Source: Stigmatella aurantiaca (GTDB lineage: Bacteria; Myxococcota; Myxococcia; Myxococcales; Myxococcaceae). Taken from it: a stretch of DNA of 64,000 bases. The DNA is taken from assembly GCF_900109545.1 (NCBI RefSeq), contig NZ_FOAP01000016.1, positions 124,001-188,000 of the forward strand, given 5' to 3'. Every line of letters starts with the position of its first letter. The stretch's first letter is position 1. Shown in pieces: positions 16,137 to 24,731 of the stretch. The notes under the pieces were generated by a model. The model ran no database searches, was not told the DNA's origin, and saw nothing but the letters and a program-made list of their open reading frames with translations. A program made the translations under genes and the position numbers.

Positions 16137-19100
16137 ATGAGCGGCGCATGGGTGGCCGGAATGCTCGCGCTGCTGGGAGCATGCGCGCAGCCTGGGGACC
16201 GGGACACGGCTCCGGAAGGCGCTCCGGAGCGCCCCACCCAGCAGGCCTTGAGCCTGACAGGGGTGCAGGTGAAGGACATCAACACCCGCCCGGTCCGGTT
16301 CCCCTCGCTCCAGTCTGGCGCCGTGGCGCTTCCGGATGGCACCTCCCTCTTGGCCGCCAGTGACGGGCTCTCCGGTGAGGAATTGTGGCGGAGCAATGGA
16401 AGCGAGACGGGCTCCTCGCTCGTGAAGGACATCGCCCCGGGGCTGGCCAGCTCGATTCCCAGATTCCTGACGAAGGTGGGAGGCACGGTCTTCTTCGCGG
16501 CCCGGAGCGAAGGCGCCAGTGACTTCGCGGTAGAGGAACTCTGGAAGACCGACGGCACCCCTGCCGGGACCGTCCGGGTCAAGCGCCTGCCCAAGGCCGG
16601 TGAGTCGGATCAGATCGCCGCCGTGGTTCAGGCCAACGGCACCGTGTACTTCATCTATGACCACGGCTACGTGGCGCAGCTCTGGCAGAGCGATGGCACC
16701 GAGGCAGGCACCGTGCCCGTGCAGAACCTGGCCCTCCCTTATGAAGACCTCCAGTTGCTCGCCGTGGGCAACACCGTGTTCTTCACCACGCGGGATGCGC
16801 AGCGCCGGGGGGAGCTGTGGAAGCTGGCGGAAGCGGGCCCCCAGCGGCTCCTGACGTTCACGCGCAGCCCCTTCTCCCATGCACCCGAACTCTTGGCCGG
16901 CGTGGGCAACACGCTCTTCCTCGCCGTGGACAAGACGCTCTGGAGGAGTGACGGAACCCTCGGCGGTACCACCGCCGTGACCACGCTCTCCACCCGGATC
17001 TCGGAGATGGTGGCCTTCAATGGCTCCCTGTTCTTCGTGGGCGCTCCAGGACTCTGGAAGAGCGACGGTACATCCGCGTCCCTCGTCCACACCTTCGAAG
17101 GCAAGGTGGGCCCCTTCGCCACGCTGGACGGAGCGCTCGTCTTCGCCGGCACCACCGCCTCGTTTGGCACGGAGCTGTGGACGAGCGATGGCACGGCGGC
17201 GGGTACCCACCTGCTGAAGGATCTGGTCCCGGGCCCCGAGGGCTCCGCGCTCCAGGAGCTCACCGTCTGGAACGGGGGGCTCTACTTCACCGCCTCCACG
17301 TCCCTGGACAACCGTAGCCTGTGGCGCAGCGACGGCACGGCGGCGGGCACCCTCGCGCTCAAGGCCTGGGCCGAGACGGAGGACTTCTTCTCCGCCAAGC
17401 CGCACCACCTCACCCCCGTGGGCAGCGCCCTGCTCTTCTCCGTGCCCGAGTTCCCCGAAGACCGCTTTCCACACCTCACCTGGAGGACGGTGGGCACGGC
17501 CAAGGGAACCCGGGAGATGGCCGGCGCGTGGGCGGGGACGCGCCCGTCCCAGACCCGCCCCCAGCCGCTGGGCACCGTGGGCGCCAGCGTCTACTTCGCC
17601 GCGAGCGACGGCACCCCTGGCGAGACGCTCTGGAGGAGCGATGGCTCGCCCACCGGGACCGTGCCGCTCCGGACGTTCGCGCAGCTCGGCTCGGGCCAGC
17701 GCTCCTGGAGTGAGCCCCGGGACGCCGTGCGGGTGGGCGAGGCCCTCTTCTTCAAGGCGGATGATGGGGCGCATGGCTTCGAGCTGTGGAAGAGCGATGG
17801 CACCGGCTTCGGAACGGTCCTCGTCAAGGACATCGAGCCGGGCCCGGCCTCCTCCTCCCTGGGGGACTTCGCCGAATGGAATGGCGTGTTGTTCTTCACC
17901 GCCGATGACTCGCTTACCGGACCGGCGCTCTGGCGCAGCGATGGAACCGGGGTGGGCACCTTCCCCGTCAAGGCGGGGGACTTCAATGATCTCACGGTGA
18001 TGAACGGCACCCTCTACCTGAGCGCGCCCTCGGGGACGAGCGGGGCGGCACTCTGGAAGAGCGACGGAACGCCCGAGGGGACCGTCCTGGTGAAAGCCCC
18101 CATCGAAGGCGCCTACTCCTACTTCTCGAACCTCGTGAACGTGGATGGCACCCTCTTCTTCTCCGTGGGGGATGGCGAAGGCGACGTCCAGCTCTGGAAG
18201 AGCGACGGCACGGCCGGGGGAACGGTGCCCGTCCAGACGGGCTTCGAGTGCATCGAGTCGCTCTACCCCCAGAGCCTGAACGGCGTGCTCTTCTTCATCG
18301 GGTGCGACGCCACCCACGGCTATGAGCTGTGGCGGAGCGATGGCACCACCGCGGGGACGATGCTCCTGAAGGACATTCAGCCCGGTCCCGGAAACTCCCT
18401 GCCGCATGCGCTCACACGGGTGGGCCCGGCCCTGCTCTTCGTGGCCTACGACGAGGCGCACGGACTGGAGCTGTGGCGCACCGATGGCACGCAGGCAGGC
18501 ACCCAGCTCCTCGTGGAGATGGTCCCCGGGGTGGGCAATGGCATCCTCTTCACGGAAGACCATCCCTTCTCCTTGATGGGCATGGAGGACCGCCAGCGGG
18601 CGGTCTTCGCGGGAACGGAGGGAACGGGGGGCGTGGAGCTGTGGCAGACCGACGGAACCCTCGCTGGCACCTTCCGGAGGGCGGAAATCGCCGCCGGCGC
18701 CACCTCCTCCTCACCGAATGCTTTTACCCTGCTGGGAGACCGGCTCTTCTTCATGGCGGGGGATGCGGCGCATGGCCGGGAACCCCGCTTCCTCGCCTTC
18801 CCGCGGGAGCTGGGCACCGCCACGGGCACCGCCGTCGCCGAGGGCTCCACCTGCACGGCCTTGCCGCAAGTCACCCCCAGTTGCACCTACAACGCCCTGG
18901 CGCCGGATGCCTCGTTCTCCTGGACCGCGCCTGCCTCGGGGACCTTCGTCTTCACCACGGAAGGCTCGGGCTACGACACGAGCCTGGAGCTGTCGGACCC
19001 AACCTCGGGCGGCTCGCTCGGGTGCAACGACGACACGCAGGACTCGCTTCAGTCCTCCGTGACCCGGACGGTGTCGGCGGGGCAGACGCTGCTCATCACG

Positions 19101-19160
19101 ATCGACGGCTACGATGCGGAGTGTGGTCCCTTCCGCCTCGGCATTCGCCGCTTGCCGTGA
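16137..19160 (+). CDS. ELWxxDGT-repeat lipoprotein with C-terminal PPC domain
   Basis: 1007 residues from the ATG at 16137 (no strong ribosome site). Lipobox LALLGAC-AQP, then TQQALS (34-39). The body is about 18 tandem units of roughly 45-50 residues, each built around ELWxSDGTxxGT (ELWRSNGSETGS, LWKTDGTPAGTV, ELWTSDGTAAGT, LWRSDGTTAGTM) followed by strands such as GTVFFAARSE. This is the ELWxxDGT repeat family, which should fold as a large beta-propeller. The last ~105 residues are a PPC-type domain (GYDTSLELSD, LGCNDDTQDSLQSSVT, TLLITIDGYDAECGPF). Extracellular, lipid-anchored; probably binds rather than cleaves. Converges with the 19180 gene, 19 bases apart. Confidence 0.9.
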   Translation: MSGAWVAGMLALLGACAQPGDRDTAPEGAPERPTQQALSLTGVQVKDINTRPVRFPSLQSGAVALPDGTSLLAASDGLSGEELWRSNGSETGSSLVKDIAPGLASSIPRFLTKVGGTVFFAARSEGASDFAVEELWKTDGTPAGTVRVKRLPKAGESDQIAAVVQANGTVYFIYDHGYVAQLWQSDGTEAGTVPVQNLALPYEDLQLLAVGNTVFFTTRDAQRRGELWKLAEAGPQRLLTFTRSPFSHAPELLAGVGNTLFLAVDKTLWRSDGTLGGTTAVTTLSTRISEMVAFNGSLFFVGAPGLWKSDGTSASLVHTFEGKVGPFATLDGALVFAGTTASFGTELWTSDGTAAGTHLLKDLVPGPEGSALQELTVWNGGLYFTASTSLDNRSLWRSDGTAAGTLALKAWAETEDFFSAKPHHLTPVGSALLFSVPEFPEDRFPHLTWRTVGTAKGTREMAGAWAGTRPSQTRPQPLGTVGASVYFAASDGTPGETLWRSDGSPTGTVPLRTFAQLGSGQRSWSEPRDAVRVGEALFFKADDGAHGFELWKSDGTGFGTVLVKDIEPGPASSSLGDFAEWNGVLFFTADDSLTGPALWRSDGTGVGTFPVKAGDFNDLTVMNGTLYLSAPSGTSGAALWKSDGTPEGTVLVKAPIEGAYSYFSNLVNVDGTLFFSVGDGEGDVQLWKSDGTAGGTVPVQTGFECIESLYPQSLNGVLFFIGCDATHGYELWRSDGTTAGTMLLKDIQPGPGNSLPHALTRVGPALLFVAYDEAHGLELWRTDGTQAGTQLLVEMVPGVGNGILFTEDHPFSLMGMEDRQRAVFAGTEGTGGVELWQTDGTLAGTFRRAEIAAGATSSSPNAFTLLGDRLFFMAGDAAHGREPRFLAFPRELGTATGTAVAEGSTCTALPQVTPSCTYNALAPDASFSWTAPASGTFVFTTEGSGYDTSLELSDPTSGGSLGCNDDTQDSLQSSVTRTVSAGQTLLITIDGYDAECGPFRLGIRRLP

Positions 19161-19179
19161 AGAAGCCAGGGGGTGGAGG

Positions 19180-20535
19180 TTAAGCGCCCGCCGCGCACCG
19201 GGAGCCCGTCTCCCGGAGCACGCGCGGGAACACCTCCGCCCGGGCGAGCGCATCCGCGCCCCGGATATATGCGGGCCACTCCCGCTGCAGGGCGATGCTG
19301 CGGCGGTAGTCCTGATCGAGCTCTTCCACCAGGGCCTCACCGCGCGACTTCAGCCAGCGGGCCGTCTCCGCGTAAGCCGGTTCTTTCGAGGGGAGCAGCA
19401 CCTCTTCCGCCAGGCGCTCAATCAGCGTCAGGCGATCCTTCCAAGGCCGCTCCGCCTGGCAAGCGCTGAGCACGCCGGCAATCGCCGCACCGTCCGGAGC
19501 GCTCATCGCCGCGAGGCGGGCGAAGGCCTCGCTCTGGCCCACCGCCGTGATGAAGTGGTTGTAATCGGCCAGCTTGATGATCCCCGTCCAGTACGCCTTC
19601 AAGTCGCGCTGCTGCTGCCGGACCGCATCGTGCGCATGGACGATCTTGTTGCGATGGTAGACGGCGGGCACGCCCAACATCGTCCCCAGGATGTAGGTGT
19701 GGTAGTCGAACCCAATGCAACGGGCGCCGATGAAGTTCGGAATCCTCCGGAAGACGTCCTTCATCGCCAGGTTGCCGCACTCCGGATAATAGGGCGTGAT
19801 TTCGGGCGTCTCCGCGCCGGTCTCGCAGGTAATCAGGAGCGGCCTCGGCCGGTAGTCCTCGTTGCGCCCGTGATACTTGGCGTGGCGGTAGACCGGAATC
19901 TGTTGCGGCGGCACGCTCAACAGCTTCAGCAGCGCCGGCAGGGCCTGAGCGTGCTGCGCCTCCAGGTCCATGAGATCCAGATTCCAATCTCCCATGTAAT
20001 CGCTGCCCGCGATCTGGATCTCCTTGTGCATCGCGGCGGCCGGCAGGCGCTCGACCGTATCCGTCCCGGCCTGGGCCTGCTCCAGCGTCTTGCCCAGGAA
20101 TCGCAGCTCGCCGAGGACCGGGTACAGCTCCGGCGCCAGCCCCTCCGTGGAACAGTCCGAGTCCCTCCGGTGAATGACGCGCCGCCCATGCGCGGCCGCC
20201 AGCAGGTAGAGCAGGTTGAAGACCTTGCCGTAATCCCCCGTGTTGGGCTCCGGGTAGAGCAAGTCCCTCAGAACGCCGCGATCCTGCCCCGTCCCCCGCG
20301 CCAGCGCGTCGATCAACTGAAGCTGCTCGCCGGAAGTCACATGCCGGATGGGCATTCCAGTCTCCCGGCGGAGCCGCGCCAGATCCCGGGCGTTGTGCTG
20401 GGAGATCTCCTCGGTGCTGTTGTCGAGAATGAACAGCTCCTCCGGATCCACGCCCGACTGCTGCATCAGGTGCATTTCACGAAGAATCGACCGGGCGGCG
20501 GAGTCCACCAAGCGATTCGTGGGGATGGCAAACAT
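19180..20535 (-). CDS. Putative GT-A-like glycosyltransferase (DUF6271-like)
   Basis: 451 residues from the ATG at 20535, preceded by AGAGGAGAGGACTGCAT. The start MFAIPTNRLVDSAARSIL, the strand ELFILDNS and the motif RVIHRRDSDCSTEG (DxD-like Asp-Ser-Asp near residue 126) fit a GT-A nucleotide-sugar transferase fold. The overall sequence resembles what I recall as DUF6271, a family without known function. A later Tyr/His-rich stretch (YRHAKYHGRNEDYRPRP) and FIGARCIGFDYHTYILG are distinctive. Soluble, no signal peptide. No sugar-pathway genes adjoin it, so donor and acceptor are unknown. Confidence 0.65.
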   Translation of the reverse strand: MFAIPTNRLVDSAARSILREMHLMQQSGVDPEELFILDNSTEEISQHNARDLARLRRETGMPIRHVTSGEQLQLIDALARGTGQDRGVLRDLLYPEPNTGDYGKVFNLLYLLAAAHGRRVIHRRDSDCSTEGLAPELYPVLGELRFLGKTLEQAQAGTDTVERLPAAAMHKEIQIAGSDYMGDWNLDLMDLEAQHAQALPALLKLLSVPPQQIPVYRHAKYHGRNEDYRPRPLLITCETGAETPEITPYYPECGNLAMKDVFRRIPNFIGARCIGFDYHTYILGTMLGVPAVYHRNKIVHAHDAVRQQQRDLKAYWTGIIKLADYNHFITAVGQSEAFARLAAMSAPDGAAIAGVLSACQAERPWKDRLTLIERLAEEVLLPSKEPAYAETARWLKSRGEALVEELDQDYRRSIALQREWPAYIRGADALARAEVFPRVLRETGSRCAAGA

Positions 20536-20724
20536 ATGCAGTCCTCTCCTCTGCCCATGGGGCGGGCGGACAATGGACAGCTTGGACTGGCCCTGCGACC
20601 TTCGTCTGCCATTCCTGCTCAATAAACTGCAATTGCATCCCCGGCGGCAGAATCCGAGGACTCCCAACCGTTGGAGGTCCGGGGGCTGCCGGCCCTTCGG
20701 GAGGCTCGTGTAGACTGGCCCTCC

Positions 20725-21459
20725 ATGGAACGCACCCGCCCACCGCAGGCCCTTCCCGCCCACACCTCCGAGGAGGGCGCCCCCCCCGTGGCGCTCTCGC
20801 AGTTGCTGGAGCAGGTAAAGGCCCCGGGGGCGGAGCGGAAGGACGTGGACGCGCTGCTCGCGGGGCTCGAACGCCCTCTCGCGGAGGACGAGTCCCCCCG
20901 GGCCCGGGCCGACTTCCTGCTGGCCCTGCTGAACTCCCGCCGCCTGCGAGCCATGAAGGGCAGCAAGGGGCGGAGCGTGCGGGCCTCCGCGGTGCAGGCC
21001 ATGATGGAGCTGGGCCACCCCTACGCCCTGGAGCTTCCCCCCGAGGCCCTGGAGGCCCGGGGCCGGGAGCCTTCCACCTCGCAAGGCACGGGAGAGCGCG
21101 GCTTCTCGACGCTGGGCATCATCCTGTCCATTGTCGGCAGCGCCCCCGGGCTCGTGTTCGGTCCCATCGGCCTCTTGATGGCGGTGCCCTGCGCGCTCGC
21201 GCTGTTTGGGGGAGCGGTCGAGTCCCGCGGACTGCACAAGGCGGGGGTGGTGCTGATGGGGCTGCTGAGCGCGGGCTTGTTCCTCCTCGGTGGCGGGCTG
21301 ATCCTCGAAGATCTCCGGTCCCCCGGCGGCCTCTATCAAGGGCTGGGCATCGGGCTGGGCCTGTACGCGCTGGCCCCCGCCCCGTTCCTCGGCCTGGGCG
21401 CGTTCCTCCTCCGGAACCCCGGCTGGCGCGAGGCCTCCGAGGAAGACGCGGCGGCCTGA
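20725..21459 (+). CDS. Membrane protein with soluble N-terminal helical domain
   Basis: 244 residues from the ATG at 20725 (MERTRPPQALPAHT). Residues about 20-105 are soluble and helical (LSQLLEQVKAPGAERKDVDALLAGL, shown here in part). Four hydrophobic segments follow: STLGIILSIVGSAPGLVFG, IGLLMAVPCALALFGGAV, AGVVLMGLLSAGLFLLGGGL and YQGLGIGLGLYALAPAPF. No transport or enzyme signature. Ends 24 bases before the MFS gene, so the two may be cotranscribed. Confidence 0.7.
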   Translation: MERTRPPQALPAHTSEEGAPPVALSQLLEQVKAPGAERKDVDALLAGLERPLAEDESPRARADFLLALLNSRRLRAMKGSKGRSVRASAVQAMMELGHPYALELPPEALEARGREPSTSQGTGERGFSTLGIILSIVGSAPGLVFGPIGLLMAVPCALALFGGAVESRGLHKAGVVLMGLLSAGLFLLGGGLILEDLRSPGGLYQGLGIGLGLYALAPAPFLGLGAFLLRNPGWREASEEDAAA

Positions 21460-21483
21460 CGGAGTCCGCGATATAGGGCGGGC

Positions 21484-22728
21484 GTGACTTCCACCCCGGC
21501 ACCTTCTCCACCGGCCAGCGCCCTTCGACTTCCCGGCTACGCCACATTCCTCGCGACGTTCATGTTGGCCATGATGGCCGACAACATCGAGCACGTCATC
21601 AGCTACTGGGTGGCGTTCCAGAAGTTCCACTCGGCGGCGCTGGGGGGCTTCGCGGTCGTCTCGCACTGGCTGCCCTTCCTGCTGCTCTCGGTGCCCGTCG
21701 GCGCGCTGAACGACCGCTTCGACTCACGGCGGCTCATCCAGATGGGGATGGTCCTCTTCATCCTCGCGTCGTTGGGCTGGGGCTACTTCTTCGTCACGGA
21801 CTCGCTGCAGGTCTGGCACGCGATGGTGCTGCTCACGTTGCACGGGTGCGCCGGCGTGCTGTGGAGCACCTCCAGCCAGATGCTGCTCTACGACATCGTC
21901 GGGCCCGCCTCGCTCGCCAGCGCCGTGCGGCTGAACGCGACGGCGCGCTACCTGGGCGTGCTGGTGGGCCCCGGCGTGGGCAGCCTCATCATGCGCACGC
22001 TCGGGCCCACCTACGGCATCTTCCTCAATGCCCTCTTCTACCTGCCCCTGGCCATCTGGCTCGTCCGCGCGCCGTACGGCCGCCACTACCGCGGCGCCGC
22101 GCCGGGACCGAAGCGCGCGGTGCGGGGGCTCGCCGACATCCTCCAGACGGTGAAGGAGGTTCGCGGCCTTCCCATCGTGTCCGGCATGGTGCTGCTCGCG
22201 GGCGCCGCATCCTTCTTCGTCGGCAACAGCTACCACGCGCAGATGCCGGGCTTCGCCGATGACCTGGGCCATGGCGACCCGGGCGCGGCCTACACCGCCC
22301 TGCTCGGCGCCGATGCGGCGGGCGCACTGCTCGCGGGCATTCTCCTGGAGACGAAGGGCAGCTGGCTGCGCATGACGCCCACGGCCGCGATGACGCTCGC
22401 GCTGCTGTGGGGGGTGGCGCTCTTCGGCTTCGCCACGGTGCACGTCTACGCGGTGGCGCTCGTGCTGCTCTTCGCCGCGGGGTTCTTCGAGCTGTCGTTC
22501 AGCAGCATGACGCAGGCCCTGGTGCAGATTAACGCCCCCGACGCGATTCGAGGCCGCGTGCTCGGCCTCTTCGCGATGGCGGCCATGGGCCTTCGCGCCT
22601 TCAGCGGCATCGTGGTGGGCCTGTTCGGGAGCGTGGTGGGCATCCACATCTCCCTGGGGCTGGCCACCGCGGGCTTCGTCGCCGTCATTGCCTTCCTCTT
22701 CTGGAGAACGAAGCGCGCGGTGGCGTGA
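21484..22728 (+). CDS. MFS transporter, EntS-like exporter family
   Basis: 414 residues from a GTG at 21484. About twelve hydrophobic helices. The loop 2-3 signature region reads VPVGALNDRFDSRRLIQMGM (major-facilitator motif A, G-x-x-x-D-R). The short hydrophilic middle loop and ASAVRLNATARYLGVLVGPG resemble the EntS/MFS_3 group, which exports siderophores, macrolides and other small molecules. Cytoplasmic-membrane antiporter by family. Substrate unknown; no biosynthetic cluster or regulator adjoins it. Confidence 0.88.
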   Translation: MTSTPAPSPPASALRLPGYATFLATFMLAMMADNIEHVISYWVAFQKFHSAALGGFAVVSHWLPFLLLSVPVGALNDRFDSRRLIQMGMVLFILASLGWGYFFVTDSLQVWHAMVLLTLHGCAGVLWSTSSQMLLYDIVGPASLASAVRLNATARYLGVLVGPGVGSLIMRTLGPTYGIFLNALFYLPLAIWLVRAPYGRHYRGAAPGPKRAVRGLADILQTVKEVRGLPIVSGMVLLAGAASFFVGNSYHAQMPGFADDLGHGDPGAAYTALLGADAAGALLAGILLETKGSWLRMTPTAAMTLALLWGVALFGFATVHVYAVALVLLFAAGFFELSFSSMTQALVQINAPDAIRGRVLGLFAMAAMGLRAFSGIVVGLFGSVVGIHISLGLATAGFVAVIAFLFWRTKRAVA

Positions 22729-22777
22729 GGTGACGGCCTCCATCAGCGTGCGCGCACGCCCGCCGTGCAGGCCGGCG

Positions 22778-23443
22778 TCACAGGGCAGAACTGCCCTCCG
22801 CCGAGAGACGGGCCTCGGCGGAGGCCACCCCCAGCCAGGTGTGGTGGTTCTGCTCCCAGCACCAGCCCAGCACCGGTGCCCTCTGCGAAATCCACAGCGC
22901 CGGTACGCGCCGGTCCGTGCCGCGAGAGGCCCCCGTGTGGAAGCATTTGTTCTTCTCCAGGGAGGCCGGGGAGGCGTGGAGAAAGCAGAGGCCCTCCTCG
23001 ATCGTCAGCAGGGTTCTTCCCCGCCCTGCCAGAACCTGGGCTGCTTCGGCAGGGCGGACCCCACAGAACTCCTCGCCCCGCTCGACGCGCAGCAGCGCGT
23101 AGAGCGCTGCCGCTGGCAACTCCACGGTGGGGCGGAACGTGTCGGCGTCGGCGAAATGCGGACTGAGCACGCCCGGGCGGCCGCCCCACGTCACCAGGGA
23201 GATGCGCTGAGAGACAGGGATCTGCGCGCCGCTGACGACGAGGACAAACGGCGCCACCTCATGACGGGGGGCAGGAGCACCGGACACCTGTTCCCTCAGC
23301 AAGGGCCGCAACGGCTCGGCCAGGGCGCGAAAACCTTGCGCCTGCAGGCCCATCAGGGCTGGGTAACCCAGGGCCACGAGGGTGTCGAGCTGGCGGTCGA
23401 ACTCCGTATCGAACGAGTCTTCAGTGCTCATTTGTGTGCGCAT
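22778..23443 (-). CDS. DUF5701 family protein
   Basis: 221 residues from the ATG at 23443 (GGTGGGCTGA upstream favours it over the ATG at 23431). The N-terminal EFDRQLDTLVALGYPALMGL, middle PFVLVVSGAQIPVSQRISLV and late LWISQRAPVLGWCWEQNHHT fit DUF5701. Members are mostly actinobacterial and myxobacterial and uncharacterised. Trp, His and Asn in the last motif may form a ligand pocket. Soluble. Divergent from the small lipoprotein gene at 23549. Confidence 0.75.
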   Translation of the reverse strand: MRTQMSTEDSFDTEFDRQLDTLVALGYPALMGLQAQGFRALAEPLRPLLREQVSGAPAPRHEVAPFVLVVSGAQIPVSQRISLVTWGGRPGVLSPHFADADTFRPTVELPAAALYALLRVERGEEFCGVRPAEAAQVLAGRGRTLLTIEEGLCFLHASPASLEKNKCFHTGASRGTDRRVPALWISQRAPVLGWCWEQNHHTWLGVASAEARLSAEGSSAL

Positions 23444-23548
23444 TCAGCCCACCGTGAATCCAGACAGCGAGTCTACTCCGGGTTCTTTTGACTTCCTCCC
23501 TTGAGGGAGAGACCCTGGACGGGCCGCTTCCTCTCGAAAGGATCCGTC

Positions 23549-23983
23549 ATGAGGCCTGGAAGTCTTCTGTTCGCCGCCGTGATGCTGCTCACCCTGTCCG
23601 CCTGCGGCGAGATGCCCGAGCCCGAGGGCGGCGACAGCCAGGAATTGAACCAGAGCACCGCGGCGCTCAGTTCCTGCACCAATGACTGTTCCAGCACGGG
23701 GGGCTCCCCCGTCAGCTGTTCGGGCTTCTTTTGCTCGTCCGGAAACAACCCCGGAGGCAGCTATGTGGTGTGCGACGGCCAGTTCACCTATTGCCAGCCG
23801 CCCCCGCCGCCCCCGCCGCCCGGTCCTTGCGCCGGATTCCAGATCAATTGCCCCTACGGTGGCAGCGTCCAGTGCCCCAGCAGCACGCAGACCTGCTCCG
23901 AGTACTCCACATGCTCCATCCTGTGCGACGGCGTCGAGCTGCGGTGCTGGACGCAGCCCGGATTGGCTTGCGCGATTTACTAG
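23549..23983 (+). CDS. Cys-rich lipoprotein with Pro-rich spacer
   Basis: 144 residues from the ATG at 23549, preceded by AAAGGATCCGTC. Lipobox LLTLSAC-GEM, an acidic linker and QSTAALS (35-41). The mature part has two Cys-rich halves (CTNDCSSTGGSPVSCSGFFC and the CPSSTQTCSEYSTCSILC region) joined by a run of eight Pro residues. Same overall plan as the lipoproteins at 15378 and 59428, without close sequence identity. A TTGACT -35-like element (23488-23493) and a CTCCC-TTGA-GGGAG hairpin (23496-23509) lie upstream. Function unknown. Confidence 0.75.
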   Translation: MRPGSLLFAAVMLLTLSACGEMPEPEGGDSQELNQSTAALSSCTNDCSSTGGSPVSCSGFFCSSGNNPGGSYVVCDGQFTYCQPPPPPPPPGPCAGFQINCPYGGSVQCPSSTQTCSEYSTCSILCDGVELRCWTQPGLACAIY

Positions 23984-24585
23984 GCGGTGAACTTCCGGGC
24001 GTCGAGGACCTGCCCTGAACGCGGGCCCTCCACGCTCTCCACGTAGGCGCGCGCCACCTGGGCCGCGGGGATGCCGGGCACGCCCTTCATCCCCAGCGCC
24101 TCCAGCGTCTCGTTGACCCAGGGCGGGCTGACGGTGTTGATGCGCACACCCCGGGGCATCTCCAGCGCCGCCGCCCGCGTGAACCCTTCGAGCGCCGAGT
24201 TGACGAGCGCGATGGCGGAGGTGCCGGGCATCGGCTCCTGCGCCAGCACCCCGCTGGTGAGGGTGATGGAGCCCCCGTCGCGCACGTGCTCGAGCCCGAG
24301 CCGCACGACGTTCACCTGCCCCATCAGCTTGTCATTGAGGCTGAGCTGGAAGTCCGCATCCCCCAGCTGGGTCAGGGGCTTGAAGGCCGCAGACCCTGCC
24401 GCCGAGATGATCGCATCGACGGGCCCCACCTTGCGGAAGAGCCCCAGCAGCGACTCCTTCGAGGTGATGTCCGCCGGATAGGTGCCATGTTTGCGTGACG
24501 CCTCCAGCACCTCATGGCGCCCCTGGAGGGCCTGAACGACTGCCTTCCCGATGATGCCCGTCGCTCCAATCACCAAGATTCGCAT
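23980..24585 (-). CDS. SDR-fold protein lacking the YxxxK catalytic pair
   Basis: 201 residues. Rossmann fingerprint VIGATGIIGKAVVQAL at the start, then YPADITSKESLLGLF, AIISAAGSAAF (NAG-like motif), ITLTSGVLAQEPMPG and an SDR-like helix (NSALEGFTRAAALE) followed by RINTVSPPWVNETLE. Where the catalytic Tyr-x-x-x-Lys should fall the sequence is S-A-I-A-L-V-N, so Tyr and Lys are replaced by Ile and Asn. Short for a classical SDR (about 250). A known short-chain-dehydrogenase subgroup shares this shape; activity by the usual mechanism is unlikely. Its stop shares a CTAG with the convergent lipoprotein gene. Confidence 0.85.
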   Translation of the reverse strand: MRILVIGATGIIGKAVVQALQGRHEVLEASRKHGTYPADITSKESLLGLFRKVGPVDAIISAAGSAAFKPLTQLGDADFQLSLNDKLMGQVNVVRLGLEHVRDGGSITLTSGVLAQEPMPGTSAIALVNSALEGFTRAAALEMPRGVRINTVSPPWVNETLEALGMKGVPGIPAAQVARAYVESVEGPRSGQVLDARKFTA

Positions 24586-24704
24586 GTGCCCCTCTCCAAG
24601 TGTGTGGGGGGGACTTCCGGCCCACGTCTTCCATCTTCACTGAAGCAGCCAGACGAGCAAGGGCCGGACGGACGGGCTGTCACTCACCAAGCAGCCAGAC
24701 CTTC

Positions 24705-24717
24705 CCCACATTGTGGG
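24705..24717. promoter_or_regulatory. Perfect 13-base palindrome before the DHCR24-like gene
   Basis: CCCACA-T-TGTGGG lies directly upstream of the GGAGGAATGGA ribosome site of the 24732 gene. It could be an operator for a dimeric regulator or an RNA hairpin next to the ribosome site. The half-site matches the stem CCCACA...TGTGGG at 16000-16014, though with a different spacer. Confidence 0.4.
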
Positions 24718-24731
24718 AGCGGAGGAATGGA

